From Lachnospiraceae bacterium (lineage in GTDB: Bacteria > Bacillota > Clostridia > Lachnospirales > Lachnospiraceae), in the NCBI GenBank assembly GCA_024399135.1, contig JAKSHY010000002.1, positions 140,238 through 204,237 on the forward strand: DNA of 64,000 nt. Reading direction: 5' to 3'. Below the pieces are notes generated by a model, which made no database searches, was not told the origin of the DNA, and saw only the letters and a program-made list of their open reading frames with translations. Below, piece by piece: positions 1 to 8,432 of this stretch (the first letter of the stretch is position 1; each line of letters begins with the position of its first letter). The position numbers and the translations under genes are program-made.

Positions 1-2
1 TC

Positions 3-401
3 GCTGAAGCTGAGGCTGCTAAAGCAAAGGGTGAGGCTGAAGCTGCTGCCATTAAAGCAAAGGCTGAGGCTGAAGCTGAAGGTCTTATGAAGAAGGCTGA
101 AGCTATGGCTGCATACGGAGACGCAGCTAAACAGGATATGCAGCTTCAGGCACTTAAGGTATACTTCGAACAGTTACCTGCTATTGCGAAGGCTGTAGGC
201 GAAGGATATCAGAATGTTGACAAGATTATGATGTTCGGTGGCGAAAGCTCTAAATTAGCTGGTGACATCATGACTAATGTATCTCAGGTTTCCGAAGGCT
301 TAAGTGAGTCTCTTGGAATCGACCTTAAGACTTTACTTGCCGGATTCATGGGTGGCAAATTAGCTTCCGACAAAGATGTAACTGTTAATGTGACCAAATA
401 G
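3..401 (+). CDS. Flotillin/SPFH-family protein, C-terminal fragment
   Basis: The reading frame is open from the left edge (phase set by base 3) to a TAG at 399-401, so the 5' part lies outside the window. The visible 132 residues start with an Ala/Glu/Lys-rich stretch with repeated EAEA motifs, as in the coiled-coil stalk of flotillins (YuaG/FloT). A conserved-looking tail follows (LPAIAKAVGEGYQNVDKI, then a Gly-rich FMGGKLA end). Flotillins are membrane-associated scaffold proteins that oligomerise through such coiled coils and organise membrane microdomains. The SPFH domain itself is not visible, so the family call rests on the stalk and tail. A strong hairpin follows at 454-501. It is the only plus-strand gene in the first 41 kb. 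Confidence 0.8.
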   Translation, partial: AEAEAAKAKGEAEAAAIKAKAEAEAEGLMKKAEAMAAYGDAAKQDMQLQALKVYFEQLPAIAKAVGEGYQNVDKIMMFGGESSKLAGDIMTNVSQVSEGLSESLGIDLKTLLAGFMGGKLASDKDVTVNVTK

Positions 402-453
402 TCTCTTTCATTTAACAGTCTTATCAAAATAATATACGCAATAGAGCGTTCAA

Positions 454-501
454 AAAAGTGAGGTATTGAATTGGGATCATCCTTTTCAATACCTCACTTT
501 T
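454..501. terminator. Bidirectional intrinsic terminator
   Basis: A 17-bp perfect inverted repeat (454-470 with 485-501, arm AAAAGTGAGGTATTGAA) encloses a 14-nt loop. It has A/T-runs on both outer sides. It lies between the convergent flotillin gene and the lipoprotein gene at 519-2489, so it can end transcription from both directions. Confidence 0.9.
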
Positions 502-518
502 ATAATATACTGCCCAAA

Positions 519-2489
519 TTAGAATATATCATCTGCTGATTTTGCTTTCTTATTCTTAACCTCTTTATAATTCCATTTTCCATTCTCTAACGATGTTTCA
601 AATGTAATAGAGATAATATTTATTCCATTTTCACCTGAATCCTTGTGTGAATATGTCACATAAAAATATCCATTTTCGAACCAGGTTTCATCCAAAAATC
701 CTTCAGCTTTTGATGGTCCCTCTTTACAGTTAACATCTAATGTCAGAATATTATCAAGTCCATCCTTCGTTGGTTTAAATACATATACATCACCAACATA
801 ATCAGCAAGAGTATTTCCAAGAGCATACACCTTAACAAAAATTTCATCCGTTCCATCTGAATCAATATCACATGTTTTAATGATAGCATATGTATCATCA
901 TCATATTCACCGCCCCAGAAATTATAGTTCTGTGCCTTGAATGAATCCTCAACAGTACCTCCATCAATAGCATAGCTTATCTTAACCTCTATGTTATCGC
1001 TGTTAACTGGTTGTGCACTTACCAGCCTGATATTGCTGACTTTACTTGTTGCTTTGGCTTCTGTTTTAACAACATTCGACTTTCCTATTTCACCTACATA
1101 GAGTGAACCATCCTTTCCACTCTCTGTTACGTAGTAGTTTCTGGTCTGTCCTTCTTTATCAGTTAGTGAAAAACCATAACCTGGCATATCGCCCGCCATT
1201 GTTATGTTAACCACTAATGGCATTTCCTTTTTAATTTCACCATAATCGTCAACATCACTTATCTCAAACGATATGTTTCCATCCTCATCAACATCTGTAA
1301 ACTCAAGCTTGAGGATTTTGAAATCCTTGATAACATCATCTGCCACGAATATGATTGAAGAAGCTGGATCTCCATTTTTCATATCTATGACATCGTAGTC
1401 CTCAACATATTCCTTATAATCATTCGCCCACATAACGCTTAATCCCATCTTAATAAGCTTGTCAGCATCTGTTACATGTGCAAAAGGTGCATCTAGTGGA
1501 TTAGGGAACTCTGCTATAGCAGGGCGAATACATTTTTTATAGATTCCTCCGAAGTCTGAATCCTCGAATTTTCCACTGTCATTACCATACGCGCCAACAA
1601 ATCGATGTGTTTTGCAATCATAATTAATGTTGCTATAATTAACACCTTCATCATCCGGGCGAGACAAATTTATATTTAATATGCCATTATTTCGATACAT
1701 AACTTCATATATTTCGCCTGAATATCCTTCAATCTTATCCAGAATATTCTCTCCGAATATATTGTTTAAATCTTCTACATCAACACTTGCAGCTGCGTAT
1801 TCTTTAATGGACTGTGTTGCCTTGTCATAATAAAAATAGTACTGCTTCCAGGTATGCCCCATCATTGACACCTGATCATCATAATGACTTTCATATGCAT
1901 CATATGTACCAACCTCAATCGAAAAATCATTGCCATCCTGCGATACTATTCCACCAAGGCGTGATACTTCAGCTTCTGTAGGTACACCATCCGAAATCTC
2001 CCATATATGTGAAATAATAGCTGTCGTGTATTTGGCATTCATATAAAAATATACTTTGTCCTTAAAATCAAGAACACCGTCAACTTTTCCCCAGTCTATA
2101 TCTTTGTCATCTGTAACTAAAGAAGAACCATCATATGTAACGAACCAAAGGGATCCCTTATATGTTTCAAGACTTGAATCAGCACTTTCCTTCACGAAGA
2201 TAAAGGCTTCTTCATTACCATCTTTATTAAAATCCATAATGGTTGTAGCTACTATATCCTCAGTCTTAATATTTTTATTTTCTTCTAAAAATATATCAGT
2301 AAGACTTTTAACTTCATCTTCTGTATCAACAGAGCTTTCTTCACTAGCCTCTGCTTCAACACTTACTTCCGAAGAATCACTTTTTGATTTTTTCGAAGAA
2401 TCCTTAGTTGACTCATCCTTGGAATTACAGCCTGTCACCATAATTGTCATCATCAATATTAGGGTTAATACACGAAAACTCTTTTTCAT
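519..2489 (-). CDS. Lipoprotein with calcium-loop-like repeats, function unknown
   Basis: A 656-residue secreted lipoprotein: an N-terminal signal peptide ends in a VTGC lipobox (Cys21), followed by a Ser/Glu/Asp-rich linker to about residue 60. At least three DxDxDG-type acidic loops are visible (DFNKDG at 86-91, DVDEDG near the middle, DIDSDG near residue 545). Each is followed by hydrophobic strand residues, a pattern seen in FG-GAP/VCBS-like calcium-binding modules and in many Lachnospiraceae surface lipoproteins. No catalytic motif was recognised. The gene stands alone, with its 3' end at the shared terminator 454-501. A lipid-anchored outer-face protein is well supported; any substrate or partner is unknown. 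Confidence 0.8.
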   Translation of the reverse strand: MKKSFRVLTLILMMTIMVTGCNSKDESTKDSSKKSKSDSSEVSVEAEASEESSVDTEDEVKSLTDIFLEENKNIKTEDIVATTIMDFNKDGNEEAFIFVKESADSSLETYKGSLWFVTYDGSSLVTDDKDIDWGKVDGVLDFKDKVYFYMNAKYTTAIISHIWEISDGVPTEAEVSRLGGIVSQDGNDFSIEVGTYDAYESHYDDQVSMMGHTWKQYYFYYDKATQSIKEYAAASVDVEDLNNIFGENILDKIEGYSGEIYEVMYRNNGILNINLSRPDDEGVNYSNINYDCKTHRFVGAYGNDSGKFEDSDFGGIYKKCIRPAIAEFPNPLDAPFAHVTDADKLIKMGLSVMWANDYKEYVEDYDVIDMKNGDPASSIIFVADDVIKDFKILKLEFTDVDEDGNISFEISDVDDYGEIKKEMPLVVNITMAGDMPGYGFSLTDKEGQTRNYYVTESGKDGSLYVGEIGKSNVVKTEAKATSKVSNIRLVSAQPVNSDNIEVKISYAIDGGTVEDSFKAQNYNFWGGEYDDDTYAIIKTCDIDSDGTDEIFVKVYALGNTLADYVGDVYVFKPTKDGLDNILTLDVNCKEGPSKAEGFLDETWFENGYFYVTYSHKDSGENGINIISITFETSLENGKWNYKEVKNKKAKSADDIF

Positions 2490-2550
2490 AATTCAATCCT
2501 CACACTAAAACTGATTAATATGTTTATAATATCATTTTTTGATATCAATT

Positions 2551-3417
2551 CTACTTTTCTGAAGCCATTTTGCGCTTTTTCCACAGCAAAAGTCTCGACG
2601 TTTCTTTCTTATAATCTGAATACTGTGGTCTTCTACTAAGCTGTCTTTTTTCCATAAGAGGTATAGACACAATATTAAACAATAAAGCAATGCTTAAAAA
2701 TCCACATCCATAATACCAGTAATCAACAGCATATGGAAGCATCGACAGATATGCACCAAGCCAGAATGAAATTTCTCCAAGATAGTTAGGATGTCGTGAA
2801 TATTTCCACAATCCCACTCTTAGGACGTCTCCATTCGGGGTGCTGTTAAGAAATCCATGCATCTGTCTGTCTGCGAAGAACTCTAATCCGATTCCCCAAA
2901 GCATGACAAGTATTCCTGCTACTGACAAAATACCTATATCACCTTCTGCAATTCTAAACAATGGAAGCATTCCTAAAAATACTACCAGTGTTGGCATATA
3001 ATGAATTCCGAAGAAATTGACCAGCGGCCAGAAAATTTTCGGAGTCTCATCCCTGAACTTCTTATATCTCCAGTCCTCATAAGAAAAATCTGTAAATACC
3101 GTTATCCAGTTAGCCGTCAATCTTATCGACCATACATTAAATACAACCAGAAATAATATCTGAAATGGTGCGAAAGCTTTATTAATAATAAACAGCCAGA
3201 CCGACATTATCATAGGTGTCACTGACCAGTAGGCATCATATACACTTGAGTTCTTATATGATACAGAAAAGACAAAGGTTACAACCGTTGCCACTGTATC
3301 AAACATGAATAGCCTTAGCATTATATTCTCAAAATACAGGCATGAAAAATAACCTAATGCAAAAGCTAAAACATATATGAATAAAATAACCGTTAAATCT
3401 TTTATTTTCTTCATCAT
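2551..3417 (-). CDS. DUF1295 / isoprenylcysteine methyltransferase-like membrane protein
   Basis: A polytopic membrane protein of about 289 residues. The C-terminal half carries KYSRHPNYLGEISFWLG and a terminal SIPLMEKRQL..RPQYSDYKKETSRLLLW, the signature of the DUF1295 family (3-oxo-5-alpha-steroid reductase/isoprenylcysteine methyltransferase fold). These proteins are presumed NAD(P)H- or SAM-using enzymes acting on lipids; the substrate is unknown. The open frame extends to 3504, but the first 29 residues look unlike the family and overlap a hairpin at 3481-3511. An AGGTGG sequence directly abuts the tandem ATG ATG at 3417/3414, so I place the start there, with some doubt. Confidence 0.75.
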   Translation of the reverse strand: MMKKIKDLTVILFIYVLAFALGYFSCLYFENIMLRLFMFDTVATVVTFVFSVSYKNSSVYDAYWSVTPMIMSVWLFIINKAFAPFQILFLVVFNVWSIRLTANWITVFTDFSYEDWRYKKFRDETPKIFWPLVNFFGIHYMPTLVVFLGMLPLFRIAEGDIGILSVAGILVMLWGIGLEFFADRQMHGFLNSTPNGDVLRVGLWKYSRHPNYLGEISFWLGAYLSMLPYAVDYWYYGCGFLSIALLFNIVSIPLMEKRQLSRRPQYSDYKKETSRLLLWKKRKMASEK

Positions 3418-3480
3418 CCACCTGCTCGAGTCTAACAAAAAGAGAAAAACTGGTACCGGAATATGCACCAATTCATAGCA

Positions 3481-3511
3481 ATGGGAGTTATCCAAAAAAG
3501 ACAACTCCCAT
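3481..3511 (-). terminator. Hairpin downstream of the glycosyltransferase gene
   Basis: Inverted repeat ATGGGAGTT (3481-3489) with AACTCCCAT (3503-3511), 13-nt loop. It lies 52 nt past the stop of the minus-strand gene 3563-5059. The downstream U-tract is poor, so termination is likely but not certain. Confidence 0.4.
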
Positions 3512-3562
3512 TATTGATAATCAAAATTTACTTAGTTTTCCCCTCAAAAAGGATAAATCATC

Positions 3563-5059
3563 CTATTCGCGATAAAAATGATACAGGTTAATTGCATATT
3601 TTCCAAGCCACATGTTCATATAGGCCTCATGCTTATAACCCATTTTCTTCATATCATTAAGAACATCATTGTCAAATGTATCTCCAATGAATGCCCATAT
3701 TTCACTTGGTTCCTTTCCAAGCTTGTTAGGGTTCTCTGTCGTAACTTCATTAGGATAATAATACTTAAGTACAGACCATGCAAGGTGTTTTACACCATTC
3801 GAAACTAAAACTGCGTCCTCATTAGGTGTTCCTACAATATCAAGCACTTTCTTAGTTTCGATATCCTGTGTCTTACTAAGTGATCTAAAATACTTAAAAT
3901 CAAAAAGACTTATAATCAGCGTAGCTAACAGCATGACATACACTATTATATATTTGGCCCTTAAATTGAAGTTATACTCAATAAGCCTCTTCATACAAAG
4001 CATGAATATGAATAAAACTAAAGGTATCAGCACATAAGTATATCTGTATGTAAGAATTGGATGGAAAAGGTAACTTACGCCATAACCGAATCCCAAAAGC
4101 AAAGCAATTACAACATAGAAGAACAGGATTCCCTTAAGTTCACAGGACCAGTTCTTTCTTGAAGGCTTGTGAAGGGCAAGATAAAAAGATACCTTCTCTT
4201 CTCCCTTTTTAATAGTAGCAAGACCTGATTCCTTAATTAGAATAACTATGGTCATCACAATTACAAAGGTTAACATAACTGGTCTTAAATTTTCTCCACC
4301 TGTTATGAAATTCAGTATTCTGTCGAAAGCATCAGGTTCTGTCATCCAGGAATTACCAAGCTCGGCCTGTGTCTGGAAGTAAAGAACAAAAAGCCATGGT
4401 ATATATACTACAATGTAGATAACTGTTGTTAAAAACCATTTAAAAAATGCTTTCTTATTTTTATTTCCAGCGAAATTAACAAAACCGGCAAAAAATATAA
4501 TAAGACCACATACTGCAAGTCCATAATAATGCGTATAAGCCGATAACACTCCGAACAATGTCATCAGAATGAAATACGAAAGCTTTCCACCCTCTTTGAT
4601 AATCATATAAGCGCAATAAGCACATAAAAGGGTGAACATGAATACTAATGAATACATTCTGATTTCCAGATTATATTCTGAACAGCTCGCTGAAAAACCG
4701 CTTACTATTATGAAGAACACTGCAGGAATTGCGCCTAAATGCTTCTTAATAAGCGTTACGGCAAGCACTATACCAATAACGAATGGAACAAGGGATGCTA
4801 TATGATACACCACTGTGTTATATCCGAATATATCTGCGAATATTCTAAGATAGTAATAATATAACGGAGGATGAGAATCCCAATAATACACTCTTTCAAA
4901 TATTCCATAAAAGTCACAATCGATAATAGCCATCTGAGAATATGCTTCGTCTCCCCATACTACATTATCGAATGCCAAAGATATATTGAGTATAACTGCC
5001 CCAAGTGCTAATAAATAAACACCTATTCTGTCAATTAATTTATTAATCTTTTCGAACAT
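3563..5059 (-). CDS. GT-C glycosyltransferase, ArnT/PMT-like (GT39-like)
   Basis: A 498-residue polytopic membrane protein. Near the N-terminus it has VWGDEAYSQMA and then YYWDSHPPLYYYYLRIF. This acidic first loop followed by an SHPP motif is typical of lipid-phosphate-sugar dependent GT-C transferases of the PMT/ArnT group. The enzyme would transfer a sugar from a polyprenyl-phosphate donor to a protein, lipid or wall polymer on the outer face of the membrane. About ten hydrophobic segments follow, then a short soluble C-terminal region (VLVSNGVKHLAWSVLKYYYP). Its stop lies 52 nt before a hairpin. It starts 15 nt after the rho stop, so it may be co-transcribed with rho. Donor and acceptor are unknown. 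Confidence 0.75.
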   Translation of the reverse strand: MFEKINKLIDRIGVYLLALGAVILNISLAFDNVVWGDEAYSQMAIIDCDFYGIFERVYYWDSHPPLYYYYLRIFADIFGYNTVVYHIASLVPFVIGIVLAVTLIKKHLGAIPAVFFIIVSGFSASCSEYNLEIRMYSLVFMFTLLCAYCAYMIIKEGGKLSYFILMTLFGVLSAYTHYYGLAVCGLIIFFAGFVNFAGNKNKKAFFKWFLTTVIYIVVYIPWLFVLYFQTQAELGNSWMTEPDAFDRILNFITGGENLRPVMLTFVIVMTIVILIKESGLATIKKGEEKVSFYLALHKPSRKNWSCELKGILFFYVVIALLLGFGYGVSYLFHPILTYRYTYVLIPLVLFIFMLCMKRLIEYNFNLRAKYIIVYVMLLATLIISLFDFKYFRSLSKTQDIETKKVLDIVGTPNEDAVLVSNGVKHLAWSVLKYYYPNEVTTENPNKLGKEPSEIWAFIGDTFDNDVLNDMKKMGYKHEAYMNMWLGKYAINLYHFYRE

Positions 5060-5074
5060 AAAAACCCCGGCAAA

Positions 5075-6556
5075 CTAAATCCACTTTGTTTTCTTAACAA
5101 CATTAACGAATTCTCTGTTATCTCTGGTCTTGGCGAACATATCAAGAATATGATCAACAGCATCCTCTGACTTAAGACCATTAAGAGCTTTTCTTAATAT
5201 ATTAATAGCCTCATATTCTTCCTCATCAAGAAGTAAATCCTCACGACGAGTTCCAGACTTAACTATATCAATAGCTGGGAATACTCTTCTTTCAGAGAGC
5301 TTTCTATCAAGAACAAGCTCCATGTTACCAGTTCCCTTAAATTCCTCATATACTACATCATCCATTTTAGATCCTGTTTCAACTAAAGCTGTAGCAAGGA
5401 TTGTTAACGAACCGCCTTCTCTCATATTACGTGCAGCGCCGAAGAAACGCTTAGGCATATGCAAAGCCGCAGGATCAAGACCACCTGATAAAGTACGTCC
5501 TGATGGTGCTACAGTTAAGTTATATGCACGTGTAAGTCTGGTAATTGAATCAATAAGAATCATAACATCCTGCTTATGCTCAACCAGTCTTCGACCTCTT
5601 TCAATAACCATTTCAGATACTCTCTTATGATGCTCTGGAAGTTCATCAAAGGTTGAATAGATTACTTCAACATTAGGACCTTCAATTGCTTCCTTAATAT
5701 CTGTTACTTCTTCTGGACGCTCATCAATAAGAAGAATAATCAAATGGGTATTAGGCTGATTAATCTTAACAGACTTGGCAACCTCTTTAAGAAGTGTAGT
5801 CTTACCAGCTTTTGGCTGAGACACTATCATACCTCTCTGGCCTTTACCAACAGGGCTTATTAAATCAACTATTCTCATCGCAACAGAGCAGCCTGGACGC
5901 TCTAGTTTAATTCTCTCATCTGGGAATATAGGAGTCATATCTTCGAAATTATATCTTTTCGAAGCTTCCTCGACTGTATATCCATTAATTGTCTTAATAT
6001 ATAATAATGCAGCGAATTTTTCTGTCTGTGTTCTTACTCTTGTATTACCAACTAAAATGTCTCCTGTCTTTAAACCGAACTTCCTAATCTGAGCAGGAGA
6101 AACATATACATCATTCTCACCCGGAAGATAATTCGCGCATCTGATGAAGCCATATCCATCAGACATAACCTCTAAAATTCCACTGGCCTCTTCGCCCGAA
6201 TCAAGTTCCTTTGGGAAATTAGTGCTGTCGTAAACCTCATTCTTTGAAGAAGAAGGTGTAGCCTCCTTTGATACTGTTTCCTTTCCTGAATCTTTAGACG
6301 TATCTTTAGAAGCTTCCTTAGATGCACTCTCCTCAGACTTCTTAGCCTTAGTCTCACTATTATCCTTAGTCTTAGCAGGTACTACAGATTTAGGTGTAAC
6401 ATCCTTTCCCTTAGCCAGATCCTTTTCATCTTCTTTTAACATCAGTTCTACGAGTTCTTCCTTCTTCATGGTAGAAGTTCCCTTTAATCCTCTGGCCTTA
6501 GCAACTGCCTTAAGATCAACCAACTGCAATGATTCATACTTTTCCTTCATGCCCAT
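5075..6556 (-). CDS. rho: Transcription termination factor Rho
   Basis: 493 residues. The N-terminal Rho_N/SAP-like helices (LQLVDLKAVAKARGLKG) are followed by a low-complexity Lys/Ser/Glu/Thr-rich insertion (about residues 45-115). Next comes the cold-shock-type RNA-binding domain (GYGFIRCANYLPGENDVYVSPAQIR), then the hexameric RecA-type ATPase with Walker A PKAGKTTLLKE, the LLIDERPEEVTD segment, and SITRLTRAYN with GGLDPAALHMPKRFFGAAR. Rho unwinds RNA and ends transcription of untranslated RNA. The insertion is common in Firmicutes and Actinobacteria, which often carry extended, disordered Rho N-termini. The start MGMKEKYESLQ gives the expected domain arrangement. The 270-nt upstream gap shows no convincing leader structure. 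Confidence 0.97.
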   Translation of the reverse strand: MGMKEKYESLQLVDLKAVAKARGLKGTSTMKKEELVELMLKEDEKDLAKGKDVTPKSVVPAKTKDNSETKAKKSEESASKEASKDTSKDSGKETVSKEATPSSSKNEVYDSTNFPKELDSGEEASGILEVMSDGYGFIRCANYLPGENDVYVSPAQIRKFGLKTGDILVGNTRVRTQTEKFAALLYIKTINGYTVEEASKRYNFEDMTPIFPDERIKLERPGCSVAMRIVDLISPVGKGQRGMIVSQPKAGKTTLLKEVAKSVKINQPNTHLIILLIDERPEEVTDIKEAIEGPNVEVIYSTFDELPEHHKRVSEMVIERGRRLVEHKQDVMILIDSITRLTRAYNLTVAPSGRTLSGGLDPAALHMPKRFFGAARNMREGGSLTILATALVETGSKMDDVVYEEFKGTGNMELVLDRKLSERRVFPAIDIVKSGTRREDLLLDEEEYEAINILRKALNGLKSEDAVDHILDMFAKTRDNREFVNVVKKTKWI

Positions 6557-6761
6557 TAAGCATTTACCTCCAATATTGTTGTGCGAAATAAAACGTTAAT
6601 TACTATTTTTACTACTCAAATTTTCTAACTTCATCTTTGGGAAAATAATAACGATTTGTAAATGAATAAATGAAGACTTATCTTCAAGACTTGATTATAC
6701 AACAACTTATTTAAAAATGAAACAAGGAAAATATATCTTTGTAAAAATTTCTTTGTTAATA

Positions 6762-6808
6762 AAAATACCGACCTGTCAAAAGAAATATTATTCTTCGACA
6801 GATCGGTA
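6762..6808 (-). terminator. Intrinsic terminator of the symporter gene
   Basis: Read on the minus strand, TACCGATCTGTC (6797-6808) pairs with GACAGGTCGGTA (6766-6777) with one mismatch and is followed by a U-rich run. It sits about 20 nt after the stop at 6829. Confidence 0.88.
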
Positions 6809-6828
6809 ATAATTCAATTAGTAACTGA

Positions 6829-8406
6829 TTAATCTTCTAATGAAGATGAAACCTTAACCTCAACGGTCTTGTCATAGCACTTAAATGTATCTTCAACGAA
6901 TTTTGAATCCATCTTCTTAGTGAATGCGCTTACGATAGGAACGATTATTAATCCTCCAACCATAGCTACAACACCTGAATTAATAGATGACTTAAAGATA
7001 TATGAAAGTACAGGTCCCCATGAAGATGTGTCAACTCCACCAAGTGAGACAACAAGCTGAACTACAGCCATTAAGCATCCCCATACATAACATACAGCAA
7101 CAGATACCTTAGTGATACCCTTCCAGTATAATCCATATAAGAACGGTGCTAAGAATGCTCCAGCAAGTGCTCCCCATGAAACTCCCATCATCTGAGCGAT
7201 GAATGTAAGTCCTGGGATAGAATCCTTAACTACAGCAATTACAGCTGATACTGCGATGAAGAACACAATGAATATTCTCATTATGAATACCTGCTTCTTT
7301 TCATCCATTGCCTTCTTAGAAGTAGGCTTAATTACATCAAGAGTGAATGTAGAGCTTGATGTAAGTACTAATGAAGAAAGTGTTGACATAGATGCTGATA
7401 ATACAAGTACTACCACTATTGCGATGATAACAACTGGTAATGTAGATAACATTGCAGGAACGATTGTATCAAATAATGGCTTTCCTGTAGCTTCATTATA
7501 CTTAATCTTGTCAGCATAGAGTCTACCGAAACCACCGAGGAAATAACATCCACCTGCAACGATAATTGCGAATACTGTAGAGATAATTGTTCCCTTATGA
7601 ATATCATTCTCACTCTTGATTGCATAGAACTTACCAACCATCTGAGGAAGTCCCCATGTTCCAAGAGAAGTAAGAATTACTACGAACAATAATGCTAAAG
7701 GATCAGGTCCGAAGAATGATGAATATGCACCGCCTGCATCCCATCCTTCTGCAGGAATTGCTGAAAGCTTCTTCATTGCTTCAACAAGTCCACCATTCTG
7801 GCTTAATACAGCACCAATAACTGCGCATATACCAAACAGCATAATAATTCCCTGAATGAAATCATTAATTGCTGTAGCCATGTAACCACCGAAAATTACA
7901 TAAAGTCCAGTCAGAACAGCCATGATAAGAATTACTACCCAGTAAGGAATATCAAATACCAAATTAAACAAGCTTGATAATCCATTATACAAAGAAGCTG
8001 TATAAGGAATCAGGAAAATGAATACGATGATTGAAGCTGCAATCTTAAGTGCACTTGAATCAAATCTTTTTCCGAAATAATCAGGCATTGTCTTAGCATC
8101 TAATTTCTGAGTCATGATTCTTGTTCTTCTTCCTAAAATGTTCCAGGCAAGAAGTGAACCTATGAATGCATTACCAAGACCAGCCCATGTAGCACTAGTA
8201 CCATAGAGCCATCCGAACTGTCCAGCGTATCCTACGAAGATAACTGCTGAAAAGTAAGATGTTCCGAATGCAAATGCTGTAAGCCATGGACCAACAGAAC
8301 GACCACCTAATACGAATCCATTAACATCAGTTGCATTCTTTCTGCAGTATAATCCGATACCGATCATAACTGCGAAGTAAACAATCAATAAAACAATTGT
8401 TAGCAT
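6829..8406 (-). CDS. Sodium:solute symporter (SSS family)
   Basis: A 525-residue protein with about 13 hydrophobic segments. Family features include GFVLGGRSVGPWLTAFAFGTSYFSAVIFVGYAGQFGW in the first helices, DAKTMPDYFGKRF after helix 2-3, and SASMSTLSSLVLTSSSTFTLDVIKP in helix 8, where the conserved serines lie near the second sodium site. SSS proteins couple sodium entry to uptake of sugars, proline, pantothenate or carboxylates; the exact solute cannot be read from the sequence. The acyl-CoA ligase ends only 26 nt upstream on the same strand, so the two are probably one operon. A carboxylate substrate activated by that ligase is possible but inferred. A strong terminator follows. Confidence 0.88.
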   Translation of the reverse strand: MLTIVLLIVYFAVMIGIGLYCRKNATDVNGFVLGGRSVGPWLTAFAFGTSYFSAVIFVGYAGQFGWLYGTSATWAGLGNAFIGSLLAWNILGRRTRIMTQKLDAKTMPDYFGKRFDSSALKIAASIIVFIFLIPYTASLYNGLSSLFNLVFDIPYWVVILIMAVLTGLYVIFGGYMATAINDFIQGIIMLFGICAVIGAVLSQNGGLVEAMKKLSAIPAEGWDAGGAYSSFFGPDPLALLFVVILTSLGTWGLPQMVGKFYAIKSENDIHKGTIISTVFAIIVAGGCYFLGGFGRLYADKIKYNEATGKPLFDTIVPAMLSTLPVVIIAIVVVLVLSASMSTLSSLVLTSSSTFTLDVIKPTSKKAMDEKKQVFIMRIFIVFFIAVSAVIAVVKDSIPGLTFIAQMMGVSWGALAGAFLAPFLYGLYWKGITKVSVAVCYVWGCLMAVVQLVVSLGGVDTSSWGPVLSYIFKSSINSGVVAMVGGLIIVPIVSAFTKKMDSKFVEDTFKCYDKTVEVKVSSSLED

Positions 8407-8432
8407 GATTTTTCTCCTTTTTAATATATTGT

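Noticed and set aside
2056-2508. 150-codon plus-strand frame at the lipoprotein 5' end
   Set aside because: Antisense shadow of the Ser/Glu-rich linker; Ser/Leu-rich with no family resemblance.
6557-6761. Autoregulatory leader upstream of rho
   Set aside because: Only a weak GAAGA/TCTTC hairpin is visible; no open leader frame or recognisable rut-like C-rich stretch.
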